A stretch of 64,000 nucleotides of DNA, taken from assembly GCA_965153355.1 (NCBI GenBank), contig OZ231127.1, positions 60,450,001 to 60,514,000 on the forward strand. Direction: 5' to 3'. The notes under the pieces were generated by a model. It saw only the letters and a list, made by a program, of their open reading frames with translations, did not search any database and had not been told where the DNA came from. Position 1 is the first letter of the stretch, and each line of letters begins with the position of its first letter. Made by a program: the position numbers and the translations under genes. This stretch comes from Flaccisagitta enflata (taxonomy: Eukaryota; Chaetognatha; Sagittoidea; Aphragmophora). This document shows, piece after piece, positions 10,769-23,345 of the stretch.

Positions 10769-10871
10769 ACAAAATCGTAAACATATATAAAGAGATTTTA
10801 CTTCATTTCCATTTAAATCGACTTGAAAAGGATTACCGCAATAGACTCAAGGGAGAGCGAAAGGATCCAAA

Positions 10872-10938
<67 letters not shown>
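10730..10938. repeat. Two (GA)n microsatellites
   Basis: GA arrays at about 10,730-10,766 and 10,876-10,938 are separated by about 110 bp of unique AT-rich sequence. Confidence 0.9.
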
Positions 10939-10941
<3 letters not shown>

Positions 10942-11232
10942 ACTTTCTTTCGCCCTCTCTTACAGGTAGATTTTCTTTATGGCAGTACGCCAGTAGCAAA
11001 TCATGAAACCTGGTTTCTTAACACTGTTACCCTCGGGTGATTTGTTGAATTTTGGTTGCCCAGGCAACAATCATTCCCCTAACAATGGTGAGCAATAGCA
11101 ATTCGCTTTTGGATGAGATCGAGGAAGAATCTTTTCCAGATTCTGTTTTATAGAAAACTAGGAGTGGTGCGTGAGGATTCACAACACAAGGCTCCCTTCC
11201 ATTTATTTCAGTTTGGGCATATAGTGATAGAT

Positions 11233-11746
11233 TTGGGGGCTCCACATAGCAAAAAATGTGATTTTCTACTCGTCCCGCTAACCCAATACGGAGTGAAAGT
11301 ATCATGAAGATGACCATTTTCCTTTTTTCAAAATTGCTTCATTTTCTGTTTTTGTTCTGGCCTTAAAGTTTCTTCAGATTTCCTAAAATTAAGCAAAATC
11401 CTGTGTAGTCTTGTTACAAAACGAACGATTGTTAGTTATAAAAAATCATGAGTTTAATAAGAATAGATTAAAATATTACAGCATAAATTACGAAAGAGCT
11501 TGTGAAAAGGCAGATCAACAATTCTTTAAAGAGCAGAAATTTGTAAAAGTTAATTCAAAAAAGATTAGCATATCTTTTTATCCCACTGCAATATACAAAT
11601 TAGGCTCTCAAAAACAATTTTCTAAAAAACGGAAGATGTTCGATTTCTGATAAAAGAAAAATGGTAAGGGTCCTAGAATTGGCCACTCCACATTAGGTCA
11701 AAAGGATGAAAAGAAATAAGCAACTTTTGCTATGTGAAGCACCCAA
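11233..11746 (+). mobile_element. 18-bp-TIR DNA element with 9-bp target duplication, copy A
   Basis: Left end TTGGGGGCTCCACATAGC; the right end is the reverse complement of TTGGGTGCTTCACATAGC. The element is flanked by GTGATAGAT at 11,224-11,232 and 11,747-11,755. It is inserted in a copy of the ACTAGGAGTG dispersed repeat, whose halves flank it. At 514 bp with no transposase it is non-autonomous. Terminal inverted repeats with 9-bp duplications are typical of Mutator-like elements, though other superfamilies are possible. Confidence 0.85.
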
Positions 11747-11755
11747 GTGATAGAT

Positions 11756-12975
11756 ATTGTCCCACTTGTCGTGTACCTTTATGCAATAAGGGGAAGAAAA
11801 TCGCAGATTTTGCAACGCGTCGCGACATGGGGGTGAAAATCAAAGACGGGTTGGGGGGAGTAAAGATCAGTAGTAGAATTTGAATGAGAGATCGAGATCG
11901 AGTGACAAACCGACAGAACAGCCGGATTCGACAGACAAGATCCGACAGGCGCGGTGACAGTAGGATATTTGCGGTACGACATGCTGCACAATTGTATCGA
12001 ATTTTTCATTCATGCACTTTTAAGTCAAGTTTTTCCAGTTTATGATAAATATTCTCTAAAATACAATAAATGGTTATTGTCAGCAAGCAAATAGTATGAA
12101 CAGCGAACACAGCCAAATTTGTTGTCACTGGAACATTCATAATCATCCTCTGAAATGAAATTCAGAGCAAAAATATGGCAAATATGTGAAACAAAAAATG
12201 TAATAAGTCTGTCTTGAAAATAACAAATCTGTGAAATAGGTCATAAATTTGCATTTTCTAAAACAAACAACTTTTGATATAGTAATTTACAAGAGTCGCA
12301 AGTTCTTGGTTTTTGTAATTTTTGATTTCCTATGCAAATTTATTATTTTCAGCGGACAGTGACAAAATAGAAAAATTCTGATCTCAATATCTCTTATTTT
12401 CAAATGAATGTTAAGCTTTGACAAAAGCAGATAAAGACTTGCAGATTTCACCAATGGCTCGATCAAGGGACATATTTTAATTTTCTTTTCATTTTTCAAT
12501 GGTTAACTGTAAATTGATAGTTTTAAATTAATGTCTAACAATAGCTAAAGTATTCAAAATTATAGAAAATTTAAAAAAAAATGATTTTTTAAAAGTTGTA
12601 GGGGCAATTGAGCTTGCCAATATGCAAAATATGTCTTAATTTAAGGTTTAGAAAGGCCCTAATGAAAAAAAAAATCAGCAATAATGAAAAGTTTCAAATT
12701 TATGCGTGAATAAGAAATTCCGCTCTAAATTATTCCGTGTCATACGTACAAAAGTCGAAATACACAAGATAAAAAAGGGCACCTATGTACCTACTAAGCA
12801 CTGATATTTCTTGCAAACTGCGCCGGAAGATTGTTGTGTTTGTCCCCTTTGAAACAAACACAAACAAAATAATCAGACGCAAATCGTAAACTTGGTGATG
12901 ATGTCGGGAATAATTATGTGATCACATAAATTGGGAACGCGAATGACTTGTGACTAGTCACCAATTTCGGTCGAT
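11756..12975. other. AT-rich gene-free stretch
   Basis: I find no ORF, RNA gene or clear repeat boundary in this AT-rich sequence. Confidence 0.4.
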
Positions 12976-13190
12976 CATTTTTAGTTTTAGAGGTTTTTTC
13001 CGTTGGTTCGTTGGTCTGTCGGTCCGTGAGCACGAGTCGAGAAGTGGAAAAACGAGCGTTTAAAAGTTTTTTTTGTGAATATGTCTGTGCTGGGAAGGGT
13101 GTTGGGTGGGGTGTTGGGTGTAGATGGGGGTTGGTTGCCCCTGCCCACCCGTCCATAACAATATTGTGACCCCGCGTCACTTTTTTCAAT
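12976..13190 (+). mobile_element. Truncated HINE-like element
   Basis: A GTTGG/GTCC core near 13,000 is followed by the GTTGGGTGGGGTGTTGG segment and GCCCACCCGTCCATAAC, as in the copy at 10,336. Both ends are degraded. Confidence 0.45.
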
Positions 13191-13937
13191 TCAACAACTG
13201 CGTTAAAATCGACGGACGGACGTACGGGCAGATACTGCCTCAAATTTATGCCTCGAACGCTTCTGAAGAGTGTACTGTATCCACTGGTTGAGTACGCTTC
13301 CATATCAGGTGATTGGTCGATTGAACTGAGTGATTGAATTCTTTTTTAGTTTTTACATTGATAACTGTTGTATTGCTTCTTCGTATTCTTCGGAAGACAA
13401 AATCATAAATATATAGACGAAATCCTACAAAAGATTTACGTCAGGGCTTCCCGTCACATCTCTCTGCAATATTTGGCTATTTAGAATCTTTTTGGCTTAT
13501 TTTCAATTTCGTAGTCTGTTGCAACGATTCGAGAATGATTATTCTTTGGCAACATTTCATTTTATGGAAATCGACTTTTTTTTCTCTCAAAGAATCGCTA
13601 TTTTTGCTGCAGCGGGTCAGGTAGAGATGGCAGGAACAGCAGCAGCGGCGACAGTGAGAACGCTGTCATCGCATCGACATTACCTGAGTCTTTTTCTATG
13701 ACAGAATGTTATGACTTAACAATCTTTTTTGACCAATTAGAGTCGAAGCGAATGAAAGCTGCGGCCAATGAGAAATCCTAAGACAAGCAGGTGAGTTGCT
13801 TCGCACACTTTTCCGGTTTCATCGTTTTAGGTCAGGTAGGAAATCTTGAAAATAAGTCTTACCCAATGCAATGAGAGCGAGCATTGAGGATGGAAGTGTC
13901 GGGATAAGCGGCTAGGCTGCCTCACTCTCTCCTTTTT

Positions 13938-14051
13938 AGATGCGACAAAGCACCTCTATAACTGGCTGTGTCCGTCGGTTGGTCTGTTTGTCGGGTAACA
14001 CATTCCTTCGACGATCCACACGTCGCACCTTATTGGCCTAGTTGGCCTTGG
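13938..14051 (+). mobile_element. HINE-like element, GGTGCGAC subfamily
   Basis: Starts with the hairpin AGATGCGACAAAGCACCT (partly mutated) and has a short GTCGG core. The subterminal GTCGCACC is followed by TTATTGGCCTAGTTGGCC (tail hairpin GGCC...GGCC) and TTG. It is about 114 bp long. Confidence 0.7.
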
Positions 14052-14485
14052 TTTATTTTTCTTTGAGTTATGTAGGACAAACTTTATGAGAGCTGAGGCT
14101 GAAAATTAAGGATATTTTAAGGACAAAGCTCAGCTTCAGATTTAGCAAAACATTTTTTTTAATTCAGGATTTGAATTGTTTTTACGTCGATTCTTGAAGA
14201 AAATTTTCATAATTATCGAAAATATATTTTCATTTTACAATATTTAAATTAGATTTGAACAAATACAAAGCAATTAGAGCTATTCATTCAAACATGGATG
14301 TAGGGGAGCTCTCAAATTCGCGACGTCCACATAGCATTTCAAGACCAAGTCAGGATCAAGACCAACTTATGTAAAAAATGAAAACTGAAAGAGAAATTGT
14401 AAATTTCTTACTTTTGTATCAGTTTTGTATGATGATCTTCCATCTGAAGGCTTTTTTGTAATATTTCAAACTCAGTTGAATTTTT

Positions 14486-14690
14486 AGTCGCATGCACGCA
14501 ACTCTATGACCCGCTTTGTCCGTCCGTCTGTCAGTCAGTCTGTCGATCGGTCGGTCCGTTGGTTGGTCCGTCGATCGGTCCGTCCGTCAGTCCATCGGTC
14601 ACGCTTAGCTTATTTGTCATTTTACGTTATTTTAAGTCATTTTAAGTTATTTCAAGATAATTTAATTTAGTCTTGTAGTAAGTTTTTCTA
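14486..14690 (+). mobile_element. HINE-like element with GTCATTTTAA core
   Basis: The hairpin-like start AGTCGCATGCACGCAACT is followed by GTCC/GTCG/GTCA tetranucleotides and degenerate GTCATTTTAA 10-bp units. The tail is not recognisable. The same 10-bp unit is amplified at 54.7 kb. Confidence 0.6.
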
Positions 14691-15344
14691 GAAGAGCGGA
14701 GGGTCCGCTGGATAACACTTGCCGTCATTGGATCAATAGTTGTATATCTCATTATATTTGATTATGTTAAAATTGGAATGTTAAGAAACAGAAAACATAA
14801 CTAGAACCGTGGAACCCTTGCCTGTAATATAACTGCAGACTTGACAATACATTTGCTGTACGTGAAAATTGTTTAATACATATTTAAATGTCAAAATATG
14901 AGAAAAGGCAAAAAAAAAAATCATCAAAAAAAGTCTCACATAGCTAAACAATATGCGAAGTATAAAAAGAAATATCAAAATTTTTTTTTTAAATCTCGAA
15001 CAGAATAAGGTGACAATGATTCAAGCCAAATTTGAGATATATATCTCATTTTCTTGATATTTTATTAAATCCTTAAAATATTAAAACCTTGATCTGACCA
15101 ACTTCCCATGCTCGCTCAAAGCCACTCAACGAGATTAAGCTAACCCTGATATATATCTACGTGTATGCAAAAGCACAATGTGATCAGTAGTGTCCGCTAA
15201 CATCCGCTTACGTTTAAAAATGATCCTATCATCAAAAAATTAAGTAGATGCAGAAAGTAATATCTCAGTTTAGATTCCAAGAGACGAAATTGTTGTGAGC
15301 GCAAAATGGAATTAACTATTGCTGATAGAGAGGAATCCCAGTCA

Positions 15345-15505
15345 GTGTGTATGTGTATGTGTGTGAGAGTGAGCGCACACGTGTGTGTGCATGTGTGTGT
15401 TTGAACGCTGCATTATTTGATAGAGACAAGCCCAAGGATTACAAATGGCGTGTGTGTGTGTGTGAGTGTGTGTGTGTGTGTGTGTCTGTGTGCGTGTCTG
15501 TGTGT
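15345..15505. repeat. Imperfect GT-rich stretch
   Basis: Interrupted GT runs with GA and GC variants at about 15,345-15,405 and 15,448-15,505. They have no coding meaning. Confidence 0.7.
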
Positions 15506-15651
15506 TCACGCAATTATCTAAAGATGTGATTGCAATCATACATGCATACTTATACATGAGATCTATATACGCATTTTTAAGGGAATTGAGTGTGCATTCA
15601 CATGTGGGGTAATGAATGACTTGTTTGCATCTGTTTGTGTGCGCACAAAGT

Positions 15652-15873
<222 letters not shown>

Positions 15874-16077
15874 CCAATCCTAAACTATAGTTAGCTTCAA
15901 ATTTCTTTAGATTGAAGAAAAAACAGAAGAGTGACGACGCGTAGTCAGTAGTTCCATACATTAAATGTTTTTTTTTACTTGTCATTTTCATCTATGACAT
16001 TCACATCTACTCATCTAGCATCTCTCAACTATCCTGCCTAACTTTTCATCCGTATCTTTCTATCTGTTTCTCTGTCA

Positions 16078-16515
<438 letters not shown>

Positions 16516-17000
16516 CCATAATTCGTTGTCGGTTGGTCTCGCAATCGATGCAACATAAAACAACGAGCCAAAGTTTCACAGAGAGAATCAGTGCAGTCAA
16601 AAATATACCTTTTTCGCCATTTCCACACAGTTTTCGATGAGGAATTCAAAAATCATGGTCTCGAGAGCCTCAGACAATGTTTTGAGGATCTTTTGAAAAA
16701 AACTTACTTTTAGTATTTTAGTCTTTTAGCCTTATAGTCTTTTAGTCTTAACAACCGCACGCGACTGTAAGTCGGAGTGCAATCGAAAACAAAATTTCAT
16801 CAGTCAAAATGTTATTTTAGCAATATCATAGACGTTGTAAATTCGTATATTTTATTAATAAAAAATGATATTTAATTTGTGTCTAGACTATTTTTGCATC
16901 AAAAACCATTTCTATGTCCAAAGTAACTATGAAATGTAGGGATAAACGTCCGAAAAAAGGAAGTTTTCAAGAAAAATCTTACTTTACAATCTAACATGTC

Positions 17001-17145
17001 TTGGGTAAAATTATAACTTTGCATAGAGATTCAAAAATTATCAATTTCAAAAACATGGCGTCTTTCTAAAGACTCATAAGATGAGGGCCATGTGTTTTGA
17101 AATGCAAAATTTTTCTTTCAGAAGCAGAATTATAATTTTACCCAA
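17001..17145. mobile_element. Small palindromic element (AATTATAACTTTGCAT type), copy 1
   Basis: The inverted arms TTGGGTAAAATTATAA and its complement at 17,125-17,145 enclose a second palindrome around CATGG...CCATG. A related palindrome lies at 29,997-30,135. Confidence 0.6.
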
Positions 17146-17680
17146 CAACTTTCTGAACTTTTCCTCTCATTTTTGAGAGAAATTTCATCTTTTATTGAAT
17201 AACTTTGATCTTTTCAAACAAAAAATAGAAATTTTTTATATTGTAATCATTTTTTTATATTCTTAAAAGTACAAATTTTTTTTTTTAAAACTTATCACTA
17301 AGTAGTATAACTATATCTATCAATCTATTGTGACTGAAAATCAAATTTTGTCTTTGTTTGCACCCCGACGTAAGGTGTTGGTCTTGTTCTCTTCTTAGGT
17401 TGTTTTTTAATAAAAATTTCAATTTTTCAACCATGAATTACTCCTAATTCAAGACCGACTTACTTTTACCACAACTTATACCACGTCCATGGACGTGGTG
17501 GACGTGGCGTCCCCTACATCCATGCATTCAAAGAATGTATTAGTGATATCACTGCATGTTTAACAACATTGGAAAAATCGTAAGAAATTATCTGGAAAAT
17601 GCTAAGAACATATCAGCCTAAAATCTGCAAAAAATTAAAGACGTCCCAGCCTCAGAAAAAAAATTACTGGTCCTTAAAAC

Positions 17681-18398
17681 AAGGCCAGATACACGACTAC
17701 CACAGTCTTGTGCGGGTGGGCAGGGGCTATTTTTGAGGTCACTTGATACCGGGTGGACTTAAAAAAAGTAGCTCTGTATCTAAATAAAAGAAAAACTGTT
17801 TATAACTGCTTATTATGTGAATATTTGAAATGATAAATCTCTGAATTTGTACATACGATCAAAATATACAAATTATAATTATGTATGATAAACCAAAATA
17901 TTTTTTTTTGAGCATTATTGCTTGTTTTTAACTAAAAACAATATATGATTATTATTAGTGTTTTAGGTATGCATTTAATTTTTCACATAAAAAGTTTTGG
18001 TTTTTATGGTTTCCCAAAACCCACTTTTATTCAACTATCTTCATTCAAAAGTAAATTCTGTTAAAATCATTGATTTTTAATCAAATTTAAGGAAAATTCT
18101 TTAAGTGGTCCGTAATTCAATTTAGTTTTTTAAAAATAAAATGAAAAATATTGATCCTGCTAAAAAATGTGCCTAATGGAATATGTGAGCGACGATCATA
18201 TCTAGATAGCTAAAAAAATTTTTTTTACTTAGGAGAAATTTAAAAAATAATATTAAAAAAATTAAAAGCTACCTTTTTAAAGACCACCCGTTAATTTGGG
18301 CAGGAGTTGTGAGGCCAAAGACCGCAAACAAAAAAAAAGTGTGACGGACGGACCGATTGACCGACAAAGTGGGGTGTACAGTCGCGTAGCACGCGACC
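17681..18398 (-). mobile_element. HINE-like element split by a foldback insertion
   Basis: The tail CAAGGCCAGATACACGAC and TGCGGGTGGGCAGGGGC at 17,681-17,733 is separated from TTTGGGCAGGAGTTGTGAGG at 18,294. Elsewhere in the family these pieces are contiguous (TCACTTGATCATTTGGGCAG). The terminal hairpin AGTCGCGTAGCACGCGAC lies at 18,380-18,397. Confidence 0.75.
17749..18290. mobile_element. Foldback DNA element nested in a HINE-like copy
   Basis: The inverted ends CGGGTGGACTT and AAGACCACCCG bound about 540 bp of AT-rich, non-coding DNA. The interruption of a known repeat defines both ends. The target site may be TA or TTA; the exact duplication is ambiguous. Confidence 0.75.
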
Positions 18399-19409
18399 AA
18401 AAAGAGTGTAGTACCTTACCCTAGAGTTGTTGCTGGGAATGGACATGACAGTGTGAATTTTGGGTGAGGAAAATCTTGGACGTGCCCAAACATCATTGAG
18501 GCCGAGGGAATGGCAGACCGATGGACATTCTGACGATCAAAATGACTTGGAGGATTTTGATCTTGTGGCGAATGTACTATCTAGCTCAATAGTAGAGACA
18601 AGCGTTTTGGGAAATATTTCCGCTTAAAATAAAAAATTGATGGGAAAATTAGATACAATAATTGTTAAAAGGAAGTTAATGCAGTTTACTCTTGTGTTAT
18701 ACTGACTCAATATTTTTTTACATCCCCACCCATCTCTTTTCGTCTCCACTTGGGTCTCCACTTGGGTGAGATGGGGTAGGATGGATGAGAGAGTGCTAAA
18801 GAGTATCGTGGACGGTCGACTTCTTCGGCAAACTTGTAGCAAGACGCAGGTGGTAAGCTGTTGGCTTGTACGGCTTTATTTCACACGGTGACAGCATAAG
18901 ATGCGATAAAACATCCAAACAAGTGACGCGGGGCTTTTCTTCTTTGCCATGTCCAGCTTTGCGCTTCACGTAATGCCTCAAGGAATCACGTTGGCCCAAG
19001 TTGACGACTTTTTTGGTATATCAAGTGACATGCATTGAGGGCTTTCTCTTTTTCGTTCGTCATGGATTCAGCACAGTGAGCATTCATGTACACAGAGAAA
19101 AGGTACATACATGTGCTTACACAGTGGCGATCTACACACAGCCACACATTCACAGACAAACAAAGACATGCACAGATGCATTCAACACACTGACTGCAAA
19201 CGTCATCAAGTGAAAAAATCTCATTATCAAATCCTCCCCTCCTGTACTACTCCCTCATTTTGAAATTTTTATCAGTCAGTTACGTGCAAATCACCAGGGC
19301 AGTTGAGCTGGGGCAGTGATGCCAAAAAAGTATAAGATGGATGGACGGATCGACGGGCCAATAAGGCTGGGTATAGAGTTTTCTTTCAATTATTTATTTT
19401 GTTTCTTTT

Positions 19410-19580
<171 letters not shown>

Positions 19581-19598
19581 TCTTCCTTTCTACTTTCT

Positions 19599-19770
19599 AG
19601 TTGCGGACACGCAACTCTACAAGAGGCTTTGTCCGTCCGACCGTCCGTTGGTCCGTTGGTCCGTCGGTCCGTCGGTCCGTCGGAGGTCATTAAGTTGAAA
19701 AGTGGGAGAACAAGCGTTTTAGTTACTTTTTGGGTATGTTTGAGTGTGGGGGGTGGGTTGGGGTGTTTTC
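19599..19770 (+). mobile_element. HINE-like element, truncated
   Basis: The hairpin AGTTGCGGACACGCAACT is followed by GTCCGTCG core repeats and the AAAAGTGGGAGAACAAGCG segment seen in the longer variant. The tail is missing. Confidence 0.65.
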
Positions 19771-20039
19771 ATAATTCCTTCATCTTCCATCTTTGTTTTG
19801 GCCTTAAAGTTCCCACAGATTTCAGCAAAATCCTGTGTAGTTTTGTTACACAAAGAACAATTTTTTGGTTTAGAAAATCATTATGTTTGTAGAAATAAAA
19901 AAAATATCAGAACATAAACTATGAAAGAGCTTTTAACAGGTCGCCCAAGGGCAATACGTGGTCAGCTATACCCGCTGCCCTGCTTTGCATGATTGTAAAT
20001 CGGTATGAGAGGCAGGGCAGCGACCCCAAAGGGGACAAA

Positions 20040-20418
20040 GTCCTGTAGAACACAGGGGACTTTAGTTCGTTCGTTCCTTTGTCCGTCAGCCCCCCCAGAC
20101 CCTCTCAGACCTGAAATCTGCCCTCTTAGGCCTAAAATCTGCCTTCTCAGGCCTAAAATTGGCCCTCTTAGTCCTTGAATCTGAAAGGGCAGATTTCAGG
20201 GCTGAGAAGGCAGATTCAAGGCCTGAGAGGACAGGTTTCAGGCCTGAAAGGGTAAATTTCAGGCCTGAGGGGGCAGGTTCAAGGCCTGAGAGGGCAGATT
20301 TTAAGCCTGAGAGGGCAGATTTTAGGCCTAAGAGGACAGATTTTAAGCCTGAGAGAGCCTGGGGGGGACGAACGGACAAACGAACGAACAAACGAAAGTC
20401 CCCTGTGTTTTACAGGAC
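20040..20418. mobile_element. Foldback element built of 21-bp repeats
   Basis: The outer arms start GTCCTGTAGAACACAGGGGA and end with a near reverse complement at 20,418. Inside, 21-bp units of the form GGCCTGAGAGGGCAGATTTCA run in one orientation on the right half and the opposite orientation on the left. A second, more decayed copy is at 25,858-26,314. Confidence 0.75.
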
Positions 20419-20558
20419 TACATTCCCTTCTGGGCCGCTGCCCAAAAAGCTAATTCAAACAATGTCAGCATATTGTTTTATTTCACTGCATTATGCAAAT
20501 TAGGTCTTCAAAAACAATTTTCTGAAAAATGAAAGAAGAACAATTTTTGATAAAAAAA

Positions 20559-20686
20559 CAAGGCCAAGTAGGCCAATAAGGTGCGACATGTGGATCGTCG
20601 AACAAATGCGTTACTGACAAACAGACAGACCGATCAACCAACACACTGACGGACACAGCCAGTTATAGAGGTGCTTTGTTGCACCT
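20559..20686 (-). mobile_element. HINE-like element, GGTGCGAC subfamily, with empty-site evidence
   Basis: Runs from CAAGGCCAAGTAGGCC through AAGGTGCGAC and an ACCGA/ACGG core to the terminal hairpin AGGTGCTTTGTTGCACCT. It sits in an A run of copy B. The equivalent site in copies A and C is uninterrupted (GATAAAAAAAAATGG in copy C), so both ends are defined to within the A run. Confidence 0.8.
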
Positions 20687-21655
20687 AAAAATGGTAAAGG
20701 TCCTAAAATTGGCTATTTCACATAAGGTGAAGAGGGTGAAACGAAATATCCAACTTTTGCTATGTGATGTGTGCAACAATTCATCCTATATAAAACTCAA
20801 ACAATTATCCAAATAAGAAACATCAAACTTTAAAGAAAATCTGAAAAAATACGGACATTCATATAGTGTAAGCTTCCATACCTAAAATATGGTTTTTTGA
20901 AACGCTATCAAAATTCCTCAGGTATATACTTTTTACTAAATGCGTCATATTTCTTCTATTTCTTCTTCTTTTTAAAACAAAATTTTAAGTGTATTTTAAA
21001 AAAATATAAAAAACATTTTAGGGGAAGCACCCAAGTGTCCCGACAACTCTGTTGTCCTGACAAAAGGTACTGTCATGGCAGTAGAGGCAGTACCTTCCCA
21101 TACGCCGCTGGGACAGCTTTTTAGCAGAGATTAGATTCTGCAATGCGTAGTAGTTTAAATCGTAGAATATTGTGTAAAGGTCTGTGACGACTTGTTTCTG
21201 AATGAACCCCAATGCCCGCTTATACTCGGGGGATTCTCTCAACTCAAATTCACTGTGTGTGGCTAAAGTTACAGAACAAGTAACCCGGAGTTACAATACC
21301 GTTGCGGACAGGTGGGAAGGGGGATACAACTCTCCTGATTTCAAAACCTCAGGGTCTCCTCTTCACATTTTAGTAATAATATTGTCTTAATGCTTGGGTG
21401 TACTATGGTTTTAAAAAATAAAAAGCCCACCAACCCCCTTCGTTTTCAATAAAATAAGCCCTTTTGGACCAGTTTACAGCATTGTAGCCCCTCCCTGTAT
21501 GAAAAAATCAGTCAAAATTGTAATTGATATTTCCTAAACAAACCATTACTCTTCAATTCTAGCCATATTTATTTTTTTTTTTCATTTTCAAATTTTTACA
21601 AAATTGGCCATTTTGGCTTCCAGAGCCAGAGTCCCGGCGATTTCATAGTGGGCAT

Positions 21656-22421
21656 CTACACCGTCTTTAAATCGAAATGGCAAATAGTAAACCTTTGTAG
21701 CTCCTAAACTACTAGCCTGAAAGCCTTCAAATTTTCAGTGAATGTTGGTAACAACTGACCATTTTGTCATGTCCAAACTTGGATTTTAATACTGAATAGT
21801 TTGGGGTCAGTAAAACAAACAAAATATGCCCAATTTTCAGGGCTGAATTTTTTTTCTTGATTTTTTTTAAAAGACTTGTCTTTATCAATGTACAGATGTC
21901 AAAAAAATTATGCTAGATCTCCGAGGTTGGTCTCAAATGATAGGAAATTTTTCAGAGATTACACATTTACCTAAAAAATTGAAAAAAAGTTGGATATAGA
22001 TGGAGGTTATCATTGGTTTTTGGCAATCAATGCTAAAATCCAGACTGTCAATCATTTGAAAATCATTTAAATCTTTATGAATACAATAAAATAATGAAAT
22101 TTCAAGCAGAACTTATATTCATGATTTGTAACTCTTCATTTAAGACCAACCCCAGGGTTCAAGCTTGTTTAATCAGGAAAAAAACATTAAAAGAAAAAAG
22201 ATTTTTCCAAGTATAGCGGGGACAAATTGTTTTTTTCCATAAAATAGATAGCTTTTCAATGCTTTAATGACCCCAAACCTATTCAGTTATAAAATCTGAG
22301 TTTTGGCATGACAAAATAGTCAGTTGTTACTAACATTCACTGAAAATTTGAAGGCTTTTGGGCTAGTAGTTTTGGAGCTACAAAGGTTCACTATTTGCCA
22401 TTTCGATTTAAAAACGGTGTA
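21656..22421. mobile_element. Foldback element with about 200-bp inverted arms
   Basis: The left arm ACACCGTCTTTAAATCGAAA and onward is mirrored near 22,400-22,421. The arm motif TTCAGTGAATGTTGGTAACA is mirrored near 22,330. The interior is AT-rich and non-coding. Confidence 0.78.
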
Positions 22422-23007
22422 CTTCCGGTCTAGGTATCATTCTATGGCTGGTTAATATCAATCATATAGACTAAAGATTAGGTTTTTGGTTTCTCCATTT
22501 TTGGCAGAAAAGTGCCCTCTGAGGTACTGAGAAAGGTCGGCCCACAGTGTTTCACACTTTCCAGCTCCAGCTTGCAGCCCTCTTAAAAATGTTTTCCTTC
22601 CGAGTAGCAAGATTTTGCCCTTTTAAGTCTTCCGACATGAAAAGTCCAACTCCATTAGTGAAAATACACCATAACTTAAAAGAAACCCCAATCTTTTGCT
22701 TTTACTGACTGACAAAAACATAGGAGAAAACTATCCTTACTTAAATGACTGCCTGAAACAAAAAAAAATATTCCTTACTGAAAATTCTAATCTAAAAAAA
22801 AATCATGATGCCTACAATTGCATATTCAAAAGGATCAAACTCTGTCCATTTTTTTCCTTTTTCTCCTCCTTTTTTTCTTTCTTCTGTTCTTTTTTTTTTC
22901 TTTTGTTTTCTTCCCAATTTCTGCTTCTGATATTTGTCCTATTCTTTTTCTTCCTCCTCAGGCTTCTCTGCCCCTTCCATAACCTTCCCACTCACCTCCT
23001 TCCCTTC

Positions 23008-23013
<6 letters not shown>

Positions 23014-23061
<48 letters not shown>

Positions 23062-23345
23062 GTTTAATTCTTTTTTTTCCTCCTGTTTTTAGGTGCGACG
23101 AAGCACCTGTTTGACTGGCTGAGTCCGTCGGTTGGTCTGTCTGTTGGTCGGGTAACGCATTCGTTTGACGGTCCACACGTCGCACCTTATTGGCTTACTT
23201 CGCCTTGTTCTTTTTCTTCTTCTTTTTCTTTTTCTTCTTTTTCGATCTTTCTCTCTTCTTCTTCTTCTTCTTCTTCTTCTTCTTCTTTTTCAATCTTTCT
23301 CTCTTCTTCTTCTTCTTCTTCTTCTTCTTCTTCTTCTTCTTCTTC
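23014..23345. repeat. (TC)n and (TTC)n arrays around a HINE-like element
   Basis: TC at about 23,014-23,057 and two TTC arrays at about 23,210-23,345. The element at 23,091-23,208 lies between them. Confidence 0.9.
23091..23208 (+). mobile_element. HINE-like element, GGTGCGAC subfamily, complete
   Basis: Starts with the hairpin AGGTGCGACGAAGCACCT, followed by a GTCGGTTGGTCTG core. The subterminal GTCGCACC is the exact reverse complement of the first eight bases after the leading A. The tail ends CGCCTTGT. Length is 118 bp. Confidence 0.82.

Larger units (their letters stand above)
19775..20770 (+). mobile_element. 18-bp-TIR family, copy B, interrupted and incomplete
   Basis: The internal sequence GGCCTTAAAGTT...AATCCTGTGTAGT matches copies A and C. 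The copy is broken by a 21-bp-repeat hairpin element (20,040-20,418) and by a HINE-like element (20,559-20,686). It ends near TTTTGCTATGTGA, with a possible displaced terminus GAAGCACCCAA at about 21,026. Confidence 0.65.
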
